Shown here piece after piece: positions 46,280 through 55,102 of a stretch of 64,000 nucleotides of DNA. Location of the stretch: positions 1 through 64,000 of the forward strand of contig DATBKV010000112.1 in assembly GCA_036555745.1 (NCBI GenBank), in the 5' to 3' direction. The position numbers were made by a program, and so were the translations under genes. The DNA is from VAZQ01 sp036555745 (lineage in GTDB: Bacteria > Pseudomonadota > Alphaproteobacteria > Rhizobiales > Xanthobacteraceae). Within the stretch, counting starts at the first letter, position 1; each line of letters begins with the position of its first letter. The notes under the pieces were generated by a model. That model saw only the letters and a program-made list of their open reading frames with translations, was not told the DNA's origin and made no database searches.

Positions 46280-47047
46280 ATGCTCACGCGGGCAAAAGGC
46301 TTGGCCGAAGCGGCAAGGCTCATTCGCGCCAGCGCAACGGCGCGAGGGCTCGAGCGGCGGGTTTTTCTCAAGCAGGGGCTCAGTCTCGGCGCGCTCACGC
46401 TGCTGACGGGTTGCGACGTCACCGATACCAGCGCCATGCAGAGCGTGCTTGATGGCATCTCGCGCTGGAACGACCGCGCGCAGGCCGCGCTCTTCAATCC
46501 CCACCGGCTGATGCCGACCTATCCCGACAGCATGGCGGTGAAGGATTTCCGCTACAACGCGTATTTCGGGCAGAGCCTGGCGCCGAAGATCGACGGCGAC
46601 AGCTACAAACTTGATCTGTCCGGGTTGATCGACAACCGCAAGCCCTGGACGCTGCAAGAGCTCTATGCGCTGCCGCAGCAATCGCAGGTGACCCGGCACG
46701 TCTGCGTCGAAGGCTGGAGCATGATCGGCAAATGGACCGGCGTGCCCCTGCGCACGTTCCTCGAGCGCATCGGCGCCGACTTGAGCGCCAAATATGTCGG
46801 CTTCGACTGCGCCGATGGCTACTATTCCAGCATCGACATGCCTTCGGCGCTGCATCCGCAGACGCTGCTGACGTTCAAGATTTCCGATGAGATTTTGGCG
46901 CCGAAGTACGGCTATCCGCTCAAGCTGCGGGTGGCGACCAAGCTCGGCTTCAAAAATCCGAAATGGATCATGGCGATATACGTGACCAACCGCTTTCCCG
47001 GCGGCTTCTGGGAAGACCGCGGATACAACTGGTTCAGCGGCGTGTGA
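46280..47047 (+). CDS. Tat-exported molybdopterin-dependent oxidoreductase (sulfite oxidase/MsrP-like)
   Basis: 255 residues. The N-terminus carries a Tat motif (ERRVFLK, RR at 26-27) followed by a hydrophobic stretch ending in LLTGC (C45), suggesting a lipid-anchored periplasmic protein. The molybdopterin-binding core has the Mo-ligand Cys C142 in VTRHVCVEGWSMIG, PLRTFLERIGA and the FDCADGYYSSIDM segment. The domain is short compared with sulfite oxidases and lacks a dimerisation domain. The C-terminus overlaps the convergent LLM gene by 14 bases. Substrate is unknown; MsrP reduces methionine sulfoxide, so a protein-repair role is one possibility. Confidence 0.88.
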   Translation: MLTRAKGLAEAARLIRASATARGLERRVFLKQGLSLGALTLLTGCDVTDTSAMQSVLDGISRWNDRAQAALFNPHRLMPTYPDSMAVKDFRYNAYFGQSLAPKIDGDSYKLDLSGLIDNRKPWTLQELYALPQQSQVTRHVCVEGWSMIGKWTGVPLRTFLERIGADLSAKYVGFDCADGYYSSIDMPSALHPQTLLTFKISDEILAPKYGYPLKLRVATKLGFKNPKWIMAIYVTNRFPGGFWEDRGYNWFSGV

Positions 47048-48062
47048 GGCCGCAGGCCCGCGCCAGATACTCCATGTCCGCCTCCGGCCGCGGGCCGATG
47101 AAGGTGAGCGCGAGCTCGCTCGCTCCGGCCGCACGGTAGCGTTGCGCCTGCTCAAGGCACGTATCGGCATCGCCGGCGAGCGCAAACGCCGCGACGAAAC
47201 GCTCGTCGAGCACGGCCTGTGGTGTCTCACCCGCGCGCAGGCGCACGACCGCGCCGACGAAATCGGATTCGGACAAATCCGGCGCCCGCAGCAACGCCGA
47301 CTTTGCCGCCGGCACACGCTGCGCCAGCGCCCAGAACGACGGCAGCATCTCGGCGATCGCCGCCCTGGCCAGGCGCTGCGCCTCGGCGCTGTCGGCGCGG
47401 ACAGCGCACGGAATGTATTGCACGACATCAGCAGGCGCAGGCCGTTGCGCCTCGCGCGCCGAGCGAGCAACCGCCGCGACCGCCGCCGCGGTGAAATCGG
47501 GCGGGCACATGTTCGAGATCATCAGCCCGTCCGCTAATCTCCCGCATAGCGCGAGCGCCTGCTCGCCGCGCGCCGCCATCAGCAGCGGCAGGTCCGGCCG
47601 CGCCGGCTTGTATTCGAGCCTGACCTTGTGCGCGGAGAACACGCGTCCGGCATGGTTGACCTCCGCTCCCGCCAGCATGGCACGCACGATCGTGATCGCG
47701 TCGCGCGCCGCCGCCAGCGGACGATCCGCGCTCAGCCCCATGCGCTCGGTCGCGGCCGCAATGCCGGAGCCGATGCCGAGGCGCGCGCGCCCGTGCGCCA
47801 AATCATCGAGCGCGCCGATCTCCATCGCGATCAGCGTGGGATGCCGGTTATAGGGATTGAACACGCCGATCCCGATGCGCACCCGGTGCGTAGCTGCCGC
47901 GCACGCCGACGCCGCCGGCAGCACGCCGCGGCCGAACGGATTCTCCGCGAACCACACGGAATCGAACCCGCTCGCGTCAGCCGCCTTCGCCAGATCGACG
48001 CATCGGCCGGGATCGATGCCGCCGTGCAGGCGCAGGCTGAGCTTCGGCAGGTCGGCCATCAT
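47034..48062 (-). CDS. LLM-class (luciferase-like) flavin-dependent oxidoreductase
   Basis: 342 residues of the bacterial luciferase/F420 reductase TIM-barrel family. Features: LAKAADASGFDSVWFAENPFG (about 22-42), GIGVFNPYNRHPTLIAMEIGALDDLAHGR containing the conserved cofactor-site residues, and LGIGSGIAAATERMG. Either F420 or FMN is possible; sequence alone does not decide. The ATG overlaps the stop of the NTF2-like gene by 4 bases. The gene is convergent with, and overlaps by 14 bases, the molybdoenzyme gene. Confidence 0.87.
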   Translation of the reverse strand: MMADLPKLSLRLHGGIDPGRCVDLAKAADASGFDSVWFAENPFGRGVLPAASACAAATHRVRIGIGVFNPYNRHPTLIAMEIGALDDLAHGRARLGIGSGIAAATERMGLSADRPLAAARDAITIVRAMLAGAEVNHAGRVFSAHKVRLEYKPARPDLPLLMAARGEQALALCGRLADGLMISNMCPPDFTAAAVAAVARSAREAQRPAPADVVQYIPCAVRADSAEAQRLARAAIAEMLPSFWALAQRVPAAKSALLRAPDLSESDFVGAVVRLRAGETPQAVLDERFVAAFALAGDADTCLEQAQRYRAAGASELALTFIGPRPEADMEYLARACGLTRR

Positions 48063-48526
48063 ACGCCGCCGGGACGCGGGCCTGCGCTCGCCTCGGAGAA
48101 ATGCGCATGCACCACGCGCCAGCCGTCCGCCTCCTTGCGAAACACCATGGTCGAGCGGGTGATGAACTCCTCGCCCGCATAGTGAATATCCTGCGGCGGC
48201 GGCTCCTTGCCGACCCAGTTGCGGCGCGTGCGGCGGTGGCACCAGACCACGGCCATTTCATCGGAGACCACGCCGCCGATATCGAACGGCGTCCAATAGC
48301 TCGACTTCACGTTCTGCCCATAGAACTTCCACAGGCGAAGCCAGTGCTCACGGCCACGGTAGGTGTGGCCGTTGAGATTGAAGAACAGCGCCTCCGGCGC
48401 TCCGCTCCAGATCGATTCGAGCTTTTGCCAGTCGAAGCCGGCATTGGCATCGATGTAGTCCGCGTGCAGCTTGAGAATTTGCTCGCGGTCGCGTTGCGAC
48501 CCGCCGACGAGATTGGACTCGGACAT
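48059..48526 (-). CDS. SnoaL/NTF2-like protein
   Basis: 155 residues of the cone-shaped alpha+beta SnoaL-like fold. It shows ILKLHADYIDANAGFDWQKLESIWSG, followed by the strand-rich HTYRGREHWLRLWKFYGQN. The C-terminal half ends VFRKEADGWRVVHAHFSE. Such proteins act as small hydrolases, isomerases or ligand binders. The ATG at 48526 has a GGAAAGGA run close upstream; a GTG at 48538 is an alternative. It is translationally coupled to the LLM enzyme, so the two probably act on one substrate. Confidence 0.82.
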   Translation of the reverse strand: MSESNLVGGSQRDREQILKLHADYIDANAGFDWQKLESIWSGAPEALFFNLNGHTYRGREHWLRLWKFYGQNVKSSYWTPFDIGGVVSDEMAVVWCHRRTRRNWVGKEPPPQDIHYAGEEFITRSTMVFRKEADGWRVVHAHFSEASAGPRPGGV

Positions 48527-48606
48527 CTTCCTTTCCACCCTTGCAGACCTGCAGCACTTTTATCCGGTTGCAGCACGCGCGAAAACTCCGAACGCGCGCC
48601 GCGACC

Positions 48607-49305
48607 CTACACGCTGAGATAGTTGCGCAGCACGAATTCGTTGCCCTCGAGCTCGGCCGAGGTGCCGGTAAAGCAGATCTCGCCCTTGTTCATGACGTGG
48701 TGACGATCGGCCAGAGCCAGCGCGGTGCGCAGGTTCTGCTCGACCAGCAGCACCGCGAGGCCCTCGTGCTTGAGCCCCCGCAGCACCGCAATGATCTCCT
48801 GCACGATCATGGGGGCGAGACCCTCGGACGGCTCGTCGAGCAGCAGCAGCGAGGGATTCAGCATGAGCGCGCGTGCGATCGAGAGCATCTGCTGCTCGCC
48901 GCCGGAGAGCTGGAAGCCGAGATTACGCTCGCGCGCGCGCAAGCCGGGGAACAGCTGGAAAATCTTCTCCACCGTCCAGCCCCCGCTGGCGCCCTGGCGC
49001 GCGAACACCGTCAGATTCTCGCGAACGGTGAGGCTTGCGAAGATGCCGCGCTCCTGCGGGACGAAGCCAAAGCCGAGCCGCGCCACCGCATGTGGCGGCA
49101 ACTCGGTGATGTCGCGATCGCGATAGAGAATCCGGCCTGGACGCGGCTTGAGGTAGCCCATGATGGTAAGGATGGTCGTGGTCTTGCCGGCGCCGTTGCG
49201 GCCGAGCAGGCAGACCACCTCGCCTTCCGCAACGGCAAGCGAGACGCCACGCAGCACGTGGCTGTCGCCGTAATAGGCATTGACGTTCTCGAGCGCGAGC
49301 ATCAC
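48607..49305 (-). CDS. livF: Branched-chain-type ABC transporter ATPase, LivF
   Basis: 232 residues with Walker A GRNGAGKTT (about 34-42), the LSGGEQQMLSIARALM signature (about 133-148), Walker B SLLLLDEPSEGLAP and the H-loop His-less variant VLLVEQNLRTAL seen in LivF proteins. Together with LivG it powers import. The start overlaps the LivG stop by 4 bases. Confidence 0.95.
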   Translation of the reverse strand: MMLALENVNAYYGDSHVLRGVSLAVAEGEVVCLLGRNGAGKTTTILTIMGYLKPRPGRILYRDRDITELPPHAVARLGFGFVPQERGIFASLTVRENLTVFARQGASGGWTVEKIFQLFPGLRARERNLGFQLSGGEQQMLSIARALMLNPSLLLLDEPSEGLAPMIVQEIIAVLRGLKHEGLAVLLVEQNLRTALALADRHHVMNKGEICFTGTSAELEGNEFVLRNYLSV

Positions 49306-50045
49306 TGGACCATTCCGAGATAGACTTCGCGCACGCGGGTGTTGGCCTGGATTTCGGCCGGCGTGCCGGTCGCTAGCACCTCGCCGTAGTAGAGCACGGT
49401 GATGCGATCGGCGAGCGAGAACACCACCTGCATGTCGTGCTCGATCATCAGAATCGCGAGCGAGCGCGGGAGACTCGCGATCAGCTCGATCATGCGTCCG
49501 GTCTCGGCCGGCGACATGCCCGAGGTCGGCTCGTCCAGCAGCAGCAGGTCGGGCTCGCCGGCGAGCGCGATGCCGATCTCAAGCTGGCGCTGCTCGCCGT
49601 AGGACAGGTTGCGGGCGAGCCGGCGGCCGTCCTCGCCGAGATGCACGCGGCGCATCAGGTCGAGCGCACGCGCCAGGAGATCGTCGAGGCGGCGCACCGC
49701 AGTGAAGAAATCGAGCGGGTTGCCGCGCCGCGCCTGCACCGCGAGCCGCAGGTTCTCGATCACGCTGAGGTTCTGGAACAGGTTGTTGCGCTGGAACGTG
49801 CGCGCAACGCCGAGCCGGCTCACGCGGCTCGGCGACCAGCCGGTGATATCGGTGCCTTTGACGAAGATGCGCCCCGCACTGGGCTCGAGCTGGCCCCCGA
49901 TCTGGTTCACCAGGCTGGTCTTGCCGGCGCCGTTCGGTCCGATAACGACGTGGCGCTCGCCCGCCTCGACGGTGAGATTGACGTCGTTGGTGACGACCAG
50001 GTTGCCGAAGGAGCGGCACAGATGATCGGTACGCAGCACGCTCAC
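49302..50045 (-). CDS. livG: Branched-chain-type ABC transporter ATPase, LivG
   Basis: 247 residues with Walker A GPNGAGKTS, a Q-loop in GVARTFQRNNLFQNLSV (LivG-type), the signature LSYGEQRQLEIGIALA and Walker B DLLLLDEPTSGMSP. The GTG start at 50045 overlaps the permease stop by 4 bases (GTGA); a much longer upstream frame is an overlap artefact inside the permease gene. It pairs with LivF and the LivHM fusion. Confidence 0.94.
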   Translation of the reverse strand: MSVLRTDHLCRSFGNLVVTNDVNLTVEAGERHVVIGPNGAGKTSLVNQIGGQLEPSAGRIFVKGTDITGWSPSRVSRLGVARTFQRNNLFQNLSVIENLRLAVQARRGNPLDFFTAVRRLDDLLARALDLMRRVHLGEDGRRLARNLSYGEQRQLEIGIALAGEPDLLLLDEPTSGMSPAETGRMIELIASLPRSLAILMIEHDMQVVFSLADRITVLYYGEVLATGTPAEIQANTRVREVYLGMVQ

Positions 50046-51883
50046 GGCTTGCGCTCCCGCAAGCGGATTTGCCGCAGCGTGCCCCAGATGCCGCCGGGAA
50101 AGAACAGCACGCAGCAGATGAACACGCCGCCGATGATCGCGAGCCAGTGCTCGCTGTACGAGCTCACGACGTTCTTCATCAGGAGGAAGATGCCGGCGCC
50201 GATCGCCGGGCCGATCAGCGTGCCGGCGCCGCCCAGCATGGTCATGATCAGGATATCGCCGGAGGCGGTCCAATAGACCGCATCGGGCGATATGAAGCTG
50301 TTGAAGATGGCATAAAGCCCGCCCGCCAAGCCGGCGAAGGCGCCTGCGATAGTGAAGGCGAGCAGCTTGTAGGCGCGCGTGGGGTAGCCGATCGCGAGCA
50401 TGCGCGGCTCGTTCTCGCGGATACCGACGAAGGCATGCCCGAGCGGCGCGTTGAGCAGCCGCCGCAAGGCCCAATAGGAGCCCAGCAGGAAGGCGAGCGT
50501 CATGAAATACATGGGCAGCGAGTTGGCGAGATCGAAGCCGAAGAAGCCCGGCTTCTCCGCGATCGCCAGACCGTCGCTTCCGCCGGTGACGTCGCGCCAT
50601 TTCAGCGCGACCGAGAACACGAGTTGCGAGAACGCCAGCGTGAGCATCAGGAAGGGGATGCCGCTGGCGCGCACGCAGAAGAAGCCGATGAGCGCGGCGC
50701 CGGCGGCGGCAAGGACGACGCCGGCCGCGAGCGCGAGCCAGGCATCGACGCCGAACAGCGTTCCCAGGATCGCCACCGCGTAGGCACCCAAACCGAAGAA
50801 TGCGGCATGCCCGAGCGACATCAGGCCGGTGAAGCCGAGTAGGAGATCGAGACTCATGGCGAAGATCGCGAAGATGTAGATTTCGGCGATCAGCGCGCGC
50901 GGATAGTCCGAAACCAGCAGCGGATAAATCAGCATCGCCAGGATGACAACGAGCCCGATAGCGCGCGCTTGCTTGGTTGCCGGCGCGCTCACCGCGGTGA
51001 CCGCGGGCGCCGCGGGCAGCCCGGCATATTTGACGCCGAACAGGCCCTGCGGCCGCGCCAGCAGCACCACCGCCATCACCAGATAGATCAGGAACAGCGC
51101 GAGGCTCGGGAAGTAGGCCTTGCCGAAGGTGTCGGCCTCCCCGATCAGCAGGCTGCCGACGAAGGCGCCGCGCAGGCTGCCCATGCCGCCGATCACGATC
51201 ACGATGAAGGCCGGGATGAGAATCTCGGTGTCCATGCCGGGATAGAGGCCGAGCACCGGCCCTGCGGCGACTCCCCCGAGCGCCGCGAGCGCGACGCCGG
51301 CGCCGAAGATGCCGGTAAAGAGGAGCGGCACGTTGGCGCCGAGTCCCGCCGCCATGGCGGCGTCGTCGACGCCGGCGCGCACCATAGCGCCGAGCCGGCT
51401 GCGCTCCAGAAAGAGCCACAGCAAAAGCGCGATGGCAAAGCCGAGTGCGATCAGGAAAAGCCGATAGGTCGCGAACACTCCGACCCCGATCTCGGTCGCA
51501 CCCTGCAGGATCGGCGGGGGCGGCAGCCGCAGGATCACCCGGCCCCAGATGGATTGCACGAAGTCGAAGAAGACGAAGGTGAAGCCGAAGGTCAGCAGCA
51601 CCTGGTCCATGTGTCCGCGGGCGTAGAGCGGACGCATGAAGAACAGCTCCATCGCGACCCCGAGCACGGCGACGGGAACGGGCGCGAGCACGAGCGCGAG
51701 CCAGAAATTGCCGGTGAAGTTGAAGATGGAGAGCCCGAAAAAGGCGCCCAGCATGAAGAAGGAGCCGTGCGCGAGGCTCACGACGTTCATCAGGCCGAAG
51801 ATCAGCGAGAGGCCCGCTGCCATCAGGAACAGCAGCACGCCGTAGACCAGGCCGTTGAGCAGCTGGGCGACCAGAAACTCCAT
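50042..51883 (-). CDS. Fused LivH-LivM permease of a branched-chain-type ABC importer
   Basis: 613 residues with about 16 to 18 hydrophobic segments: the N-terminal half (1 to about 285) has LivH marks (MEFLVAQLLNGLVYGVLLF; AAGLSLIFGLMNVVSLAHGS) and the C-terminal half LivM marks (GFTGLMSLGHAAFFGLGAY; PLGHAFVGIRENEPRMLAIG). Fusion of both permeases is common in Bradyrhizobium-like bacteria. It lies downstream of the binding-protein gene across a repeat-bearing gap of 125 bases, and overlaps livG. The substrate may be an amino acid, amide or aromatic acid. Confidence 0.93.
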   Translation of the reverse strand: MEFLVAQLLNGLVYGVLLFLMAAGLSLIFGLMNVVSLAHGSFFMLGAFFGLSIFNFTGNFWLALVLAPVPVAVLGVAMELFFMRPLYARGHMDQVLLTFGFTFVFFDFVQSIWGRVILRLPPPPILQGATEIGVGVFATYRLFLIALGFAIALLLWLFLERSRLGAMVRAGVDDAAMAAGLGANVPLLFTGIFGAGVALAALGGVAAGPVLGLYPGMDTEILIPAFIVIVIGGMGSLRGAFVGSLLIGEADTFGKAYFPSLALFLIYLVMAVVLLARPQGLFGVKYAGLPAAPAVTAVSAPATKQARAIGLVVILAMLIYPLLVSDYPRALIAEIYIFAIFAMSLDLLLGFTGLMSLGHAAFFGLGAYAVAILGTLFGVDAWLALAAGVVLAAAGAALIGFFCVRASGIPFLMLTLAFSQLVFSVALKWRDVTGGSDGLAIAEKPGFFGFDLANSLPMYFMTLAFLLGSYWALRRLLNAPLGHAFVGIRENEPRMLAIGYPTRAYKLLAFTIAGAFAGLAGGLYAIFNSFISPDAVYWTASGDILIMTMLGGAGTLIGPAIGAGIFLLMKNVVSSYSEHWLAIIGGVFICCVLFFPGGIWGTLRQIRLRERKP

Positions 51884-51925
51884 CCGCCCCTCAGCCCGTC
51901 ATGCGAAATCGTCGACCAGCTTCCC

Positions 51926-51998
51926 TGTCGTCCCGCGCAAGCGGGCACCCATATCCCCAGGCCGGTGATTATGGATTCCCGCTCACGCGGGGACAACA
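51926..51998. repeat. Rhizobial interspersed palindromic repeat between binding-protein and permease genes
   Basis: The pair TGTCGTCCCGCG (51926-51937) and CGCGGGGACAACA (51986-51998) are near-complements, with inner CGGG/CCCG stretches around an unpaired middle (ATATCCCCAGGCCGGTGATT). I recognise this pattern as a palindromic repeat common in Bradyrhizobium-like genomes. It begins 10 bases after the binding-protein stop codon. Confidence 0.75.
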
Positions 51999-52008
51999 AT
52001 GATGGAGC

Positions 52009-53226
52009 TCAATAGATCTTCTTACCGGGATCCTGCACGTCCTTGACGGTGGTGATGACCTTGCTGGTGACCTTGCCGTCCTTCTCCACCACTTGGCAGA
52101 TGTGGACGTCCTGGATGGGATTGTGGGTGACCGGATCGATGCGGAACGGCCCGCGCGGCGCGTTGAATTTGACCTTGGTCATCGCCTGCGCGAGCTTGTC
52201 CTTGTCGGCGGTATCGCCGCCGGTCGCCTGCAAGGCGTCGTGCACGGCGCGCGCGGCAACGTAGCCGTAGTCGGAGAAGATGTCGGGCAGAGCCTTGTAC
52301 TTGGCCTGGTACTCGGCGACGAATTTCCTGCTTTCGGGGTTGTCGACCGTATCGGTATAGGTGGTTGCTGAGATGACGCCGACGGCGGTCTTGCCCAGCG
52401 CGCTCATCGTCAGCGAGTCGATGATGGTGAAGCCGGTGAGCGGCATCTTCTCCTTCAGCCCGAACTCGGTGTACTGCTGGATGAAGCGGATGGCGTCGGC
52501 ACCCGGCATGAAGTCGTAGGTCACCGGCGGGTTGATCGACTTGATGTCGATCAGGTAGGGGCTGAAATCCGTCGTTCCCAAGGGCGGCCAGATCTCCTTG
52601 ATCACCTTGCCGCCGCGCTTGAGGTAGGGCCCCTTGAACTGCGCGATGACGTCGCGGCCGCCGGCGTAGTCGGAGGCGGTGGTGACGATCTCCTTGCCGA
52701 GATTGTCGTACACCCAGTTCGCCATCGGCGTGCTGAGCTGGTAGGCCGAGATCGAGGTCCGGAACAGATAGGGATAGCGATCCCAGGTGATGGCGTCGGT
52801 GCCGGCGCCGGAAACGACGTAGAACGCTTTCTGCTGCTTGGCGTAGTTGAGCACCGCGAGCGCGACGTTGCTGGCCTGCACGCCGACGATCATGTCGACC
52901 TTGTCGCTCTCGACGAGCTTCTTGGCCTTCTGCAGCCCGACCTGGGGATTGAACTGATCGTCCTCCTTGATGATCTCGATCTTGCGGCCGCCGACCGTCC
53001 AACTGATGCTGTCGAAATACAGGCTCATGCCGTTGAGGTTGTTCTCGGCGGCATAGGCGATCGCGCCGGTGAAGGAATTGAGATTGCCGAGACGGATGGG
53101 TGCCCGCGTCTGCGCCAGCGCGCGCGGCGCGGCGAGGCTCGAGGCGAGCGCGACACCCGCCCCGGCGCTGCCGGCGATGAACTTGCGGCGGGACACGCCC
53201 GGCCTGGACCCGTGCGATGCGGTCAT
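52009..53226 (-). CDS. Periplasmic binding protein of the branched-chain-type ABC importer (LivK-like)
   Basis: 405 residues with a Tat signal (SRRKFIAGSAGAGVALASSL; RR at 13-14, cleavage near RALAQ) and a type 1 periplasmic binding fold. Opening IRLGNLNSFTGAIAYAAENN and the KAKKLVESDKVDMIVGVQAS segment are typical of LivK-like receptors for branched-chain amino acids, amides, urea or aromatic acids. The ATG has a GGGAGGA site. It is the first gene of the importer operon. Ligand unknown. Confidence 0.92.
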   Translation of the reverse strand: MTASHGSRPGVSRRKFIAGSAGAGVALASSLAAPRALAQTRAPIRLGNLNSFTGAIAYAAENNLNGMSLYFDSISWTVGGRKIEIIKEDDQFNPQVGLQKAKKLVESDKVDMIVGVQASNVALAVLNYAKQQKAFYVVSGAGTDAITWDRYPYLFRTSISAYQLSTPMANWVYDNLGKEIVTTASDYAGGRDVIAQFKGPYLKRGGKVIKEIWPPLGTTDFSPYLIDIKSINPPVTYDFMPGADAIRFIQQYTEFGLKEKMPLTGFTIIDSLTMSALGKTAVGVISATTYTDTVDNPESRKFVAEYQAKYKALPDIFSDYGYVAARAVHDALQATGGDTADKDKLAQAMTKVKFNAPRGPFRIDPVTHNPIQDVHICQVVEKDGKVTSKVITTVKDVQDPGKKIY

Positions 53227-53362
53227 GACGATCCTCCCTCGGCTGCCGAGCCCGCTCCGGGCGGCATTGTCGTTGTCGGCAAGTCTAGGGCGTTGGACGC
53301 TCCGGCGCAAAGTCGCACCCCGCGCACGATGCCGCGCACTCGCCGCCTGCGTGCGGGCTGCG

Positions 53363-54592
53363 CTAGACCGGCACGACCGGGGCGGGCCCCTGGCGCAACG
53401 CGCGCATGACGGTGTCATCGAGCTTGAGCGTCCCCTGCACCAGCTCGGGCGGGGTGAGCGCCATCCAGCGGTTGAGCGAGACGTCGGCGTAATAGCTGCT
53501 CTTGAACATCTCGAGAAAGCGCAGCGGAGACTCGCCGATGTTCTCGATGTAATGGCCCATGGCGAACGGCACGAAGCCTACGTCGCCGGCTTGATAGTCG
53601 AAGGTGCGGGCATCGCCCGACGATGCGAACACGCCCATGCGGCCGTTGCCTTCGATGTAGTACTGCCATTCGTCCGTGTTGGGATGCCAGTGCAGCTCGC
53701 GCATGCCGCCCGGCAGGATCTCGACCAGCGCGGCCGCGATCGTCACCGAGACGGGAAAATTCTTGGAATCGGCGATGCGCACGCTCCCACCCTTGGTCCT
53801 GATCGGGTCCTGCGCCATCAGATGATGGCTGAACGGATTCGGCACCGGGGTCGCGCCCGCGATGCGGTCGGAGGCGAGCGGGCCGGGCACCGGCAGTGGG
53901 AAAATGTAGAGCTCGCTCGGATCGGGCGTGTGGCCGAAATTCGCGGCCGGCACGCCGAAATTCTTGCCCAGCACGTCGGCCGGGACGTGCTTGAACCAAT
54001 CGCTGATCAGGAAGGTATTGTCCTCGGAGAAGCTGCCGTCGTCGAACACCAGCAGGAACTCGCAGCCGTCGGGCTCGAGCCCCTGAATCGAGTGCGGGAT
54101 GCCGGCCGGGAAATACCAGAGGTCGCCGACGCCGACGTCGTCGACGAAATTGCGGCCGTCCTGGTCGACGGCAGTGATGCGGGCGCGCCCATAGAGCATG
54201 TAGGCCCACTCGGCGGCCTTGTGCCAGTGCAGCTCACGCACGCCGCCGGTGTTGAGCCGCATATCGACGCCAGCGATGTTCTTGGAGATGCCGAGCTCGC
54301 GCTCGGTCACCTGGCGGGTCCAGCCGCCGCGCTCGAGCCGCATGTGCGACTGCGAGAACGGAAACTTCAGGTTCGGCACCGTGCCGTGGTCGGTCGCCGG
54401 CGGCACGTAGACATCGGGGTTCTCGAGCTCGATCGGAATGTTGCGCGGCCCGGGGTCGGTGCCGCCGCGTCCCGGGCGCATCGGCTGCGGCCCTGTCCGC
54501 GGCATGGATGCACTGGGCGTCTGCGCCTTGGCGGCGGATGCGACGAGACCGGCGGCGGCAGTGCCGAGAACGGTGCGGCGTGATGGGCCCAT
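53363..54592 (-). CDS. oxdC: Bicupin oxalate decarboxylase, Tat-exported
   Basis: 409 residues, two cupin domains, which convert oxalate to formate and CO2 using Mn. Metal ligands are H122, H124, E128 and H167 in the first cupin (RELHWHKAAEW) and H301, H303, E308 and H347 in the second (RELHWHPNTDEW). The lid segment reads SEDNT (189-193), like the SENST lid of the Bacillus enzyme, with the Glu (E190) needed for decarboxylation. The N-terminus has a Tat-type RR (5-6) and a hydrophobic stretch to about residue 24, so the enzyme is probably periplasmic. The start precedes the Tat motif. Confidence 0.92.
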   Translation of the reverse strand: MGPSRRTVLGTAAAGLVASAAKAQTPSASMPRTGPQPMRPGRGGTDPGPRNIPIELENPDVYVPPATDHGTVPNLKFPFSQSHMRLERGGWTRQVTERELGISKNIAGVDMRLNTGGVRELHWHKAAEWAYMLYGRARITAVDQDGRNFVDDVGVGDLWYFPAGIPHSIQGLEPDGCEFLLVFDDGSFSEDNTFLISDWFKHVPADVLGKNFGVPAANFGHTPDPSELYIFPLPVPGPLASDRIAGATPVPNPFSHHLMAQDPIRTKGGSVRIADSKNFPVSVTIAAALVEILPGGMRELHWHPNTDEWQYYIEGNGRMGVFASSGDARTFDYQAGDVGFVPFAMGHYIENIGESPLRFLEMFKSSYYADVSLNRWMALTPPELVQGTLKLDDTVMRALRQGPAPVVPV

Positions 54593-54707
54593 GGCGGTTC
54601 TCCCTGTGTGATGGATGGAAATATCGCCGCCCCCCGGCCGGGCGGAGATACGACGGCGAGGGCCGCCGCTTCTATATCTCAGCCTTGCGTGGCGAGGTCA
54701 TCCGGCA

Positions 54708-54998
54708 TCAGGTGACAAGGTCATAAACCTTCACCTCCGCCTTCGACCCCTTGAGCGCGCGCGCGTGCTGCACGATCTTCTTGTGCGCGTCGCTCGCACG
54801 ATAGAGCTCAATGTCGGCTTCGCTGTCCCATTCCGAATAGGAGATGAGCTCGTGCGCCTCCCGGCAGCGCAACAGCTTCTCCGAAATGCAGCCCTGCTGC
54901 TGGATCATGAGCGGGGCGCATTCCGTCTTCCAGATCCGCAACGCACGGTCCATCTCGGCGGGATCGACCTTGATGTGAATGAGCCGGATGATCGACAT
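54708..54998 (-). CDS. ABM-domain-like small protein
   Basis: 96 residues with an antibiotic-biosynthesis-monooxygenase-like ferredoxin fold pattern: VDPAEMDRALRIWKTECAPL, CISEKLLRCREAHELISYSEW and a final beta strand KVYDLVT. The ATG at 54998 has a strong AGGAGG site. Such proteins act as small oxygenases, heme degraders or unknown dimers. Lies between the serine hydrolase and oxalate decarboxylase genes on the same strand; no substrate is known. Confidence 0.8.
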   Translation of the reverse strand: MSIIRLIHIKVDPAEMDRALRIWKTECAPLMIQQQGCISEKLLRCREAHELISYSEWDSEADIELYRASDAHKKIVQHARALKGSKAEVKVYDLVT

Positions 54999-55102
54999 GG
55001 CAGGCCTCCTGACGCTGCCGGGACAACGCCCAGCGCCGCATTTGGTTTGACGGGCCTCGGCGCCGCCGTCGAAACCGGGGCCGCCTTCAATCCCCTTCCG
55101 AC

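Noticed and set aside
50046..51419. Upstream extension of livG through the permease gene
   Set aside because: The frame is a GC artefact inside the LivHM gene; the conserved LivG N-terminus begins at the GTG at 50045.
53069..54583. Plus-strand open frame opposite the oxalate decarboxylase and binding-protein genes
   Set aside because: Antisense to two well-supported genes; no domain features.
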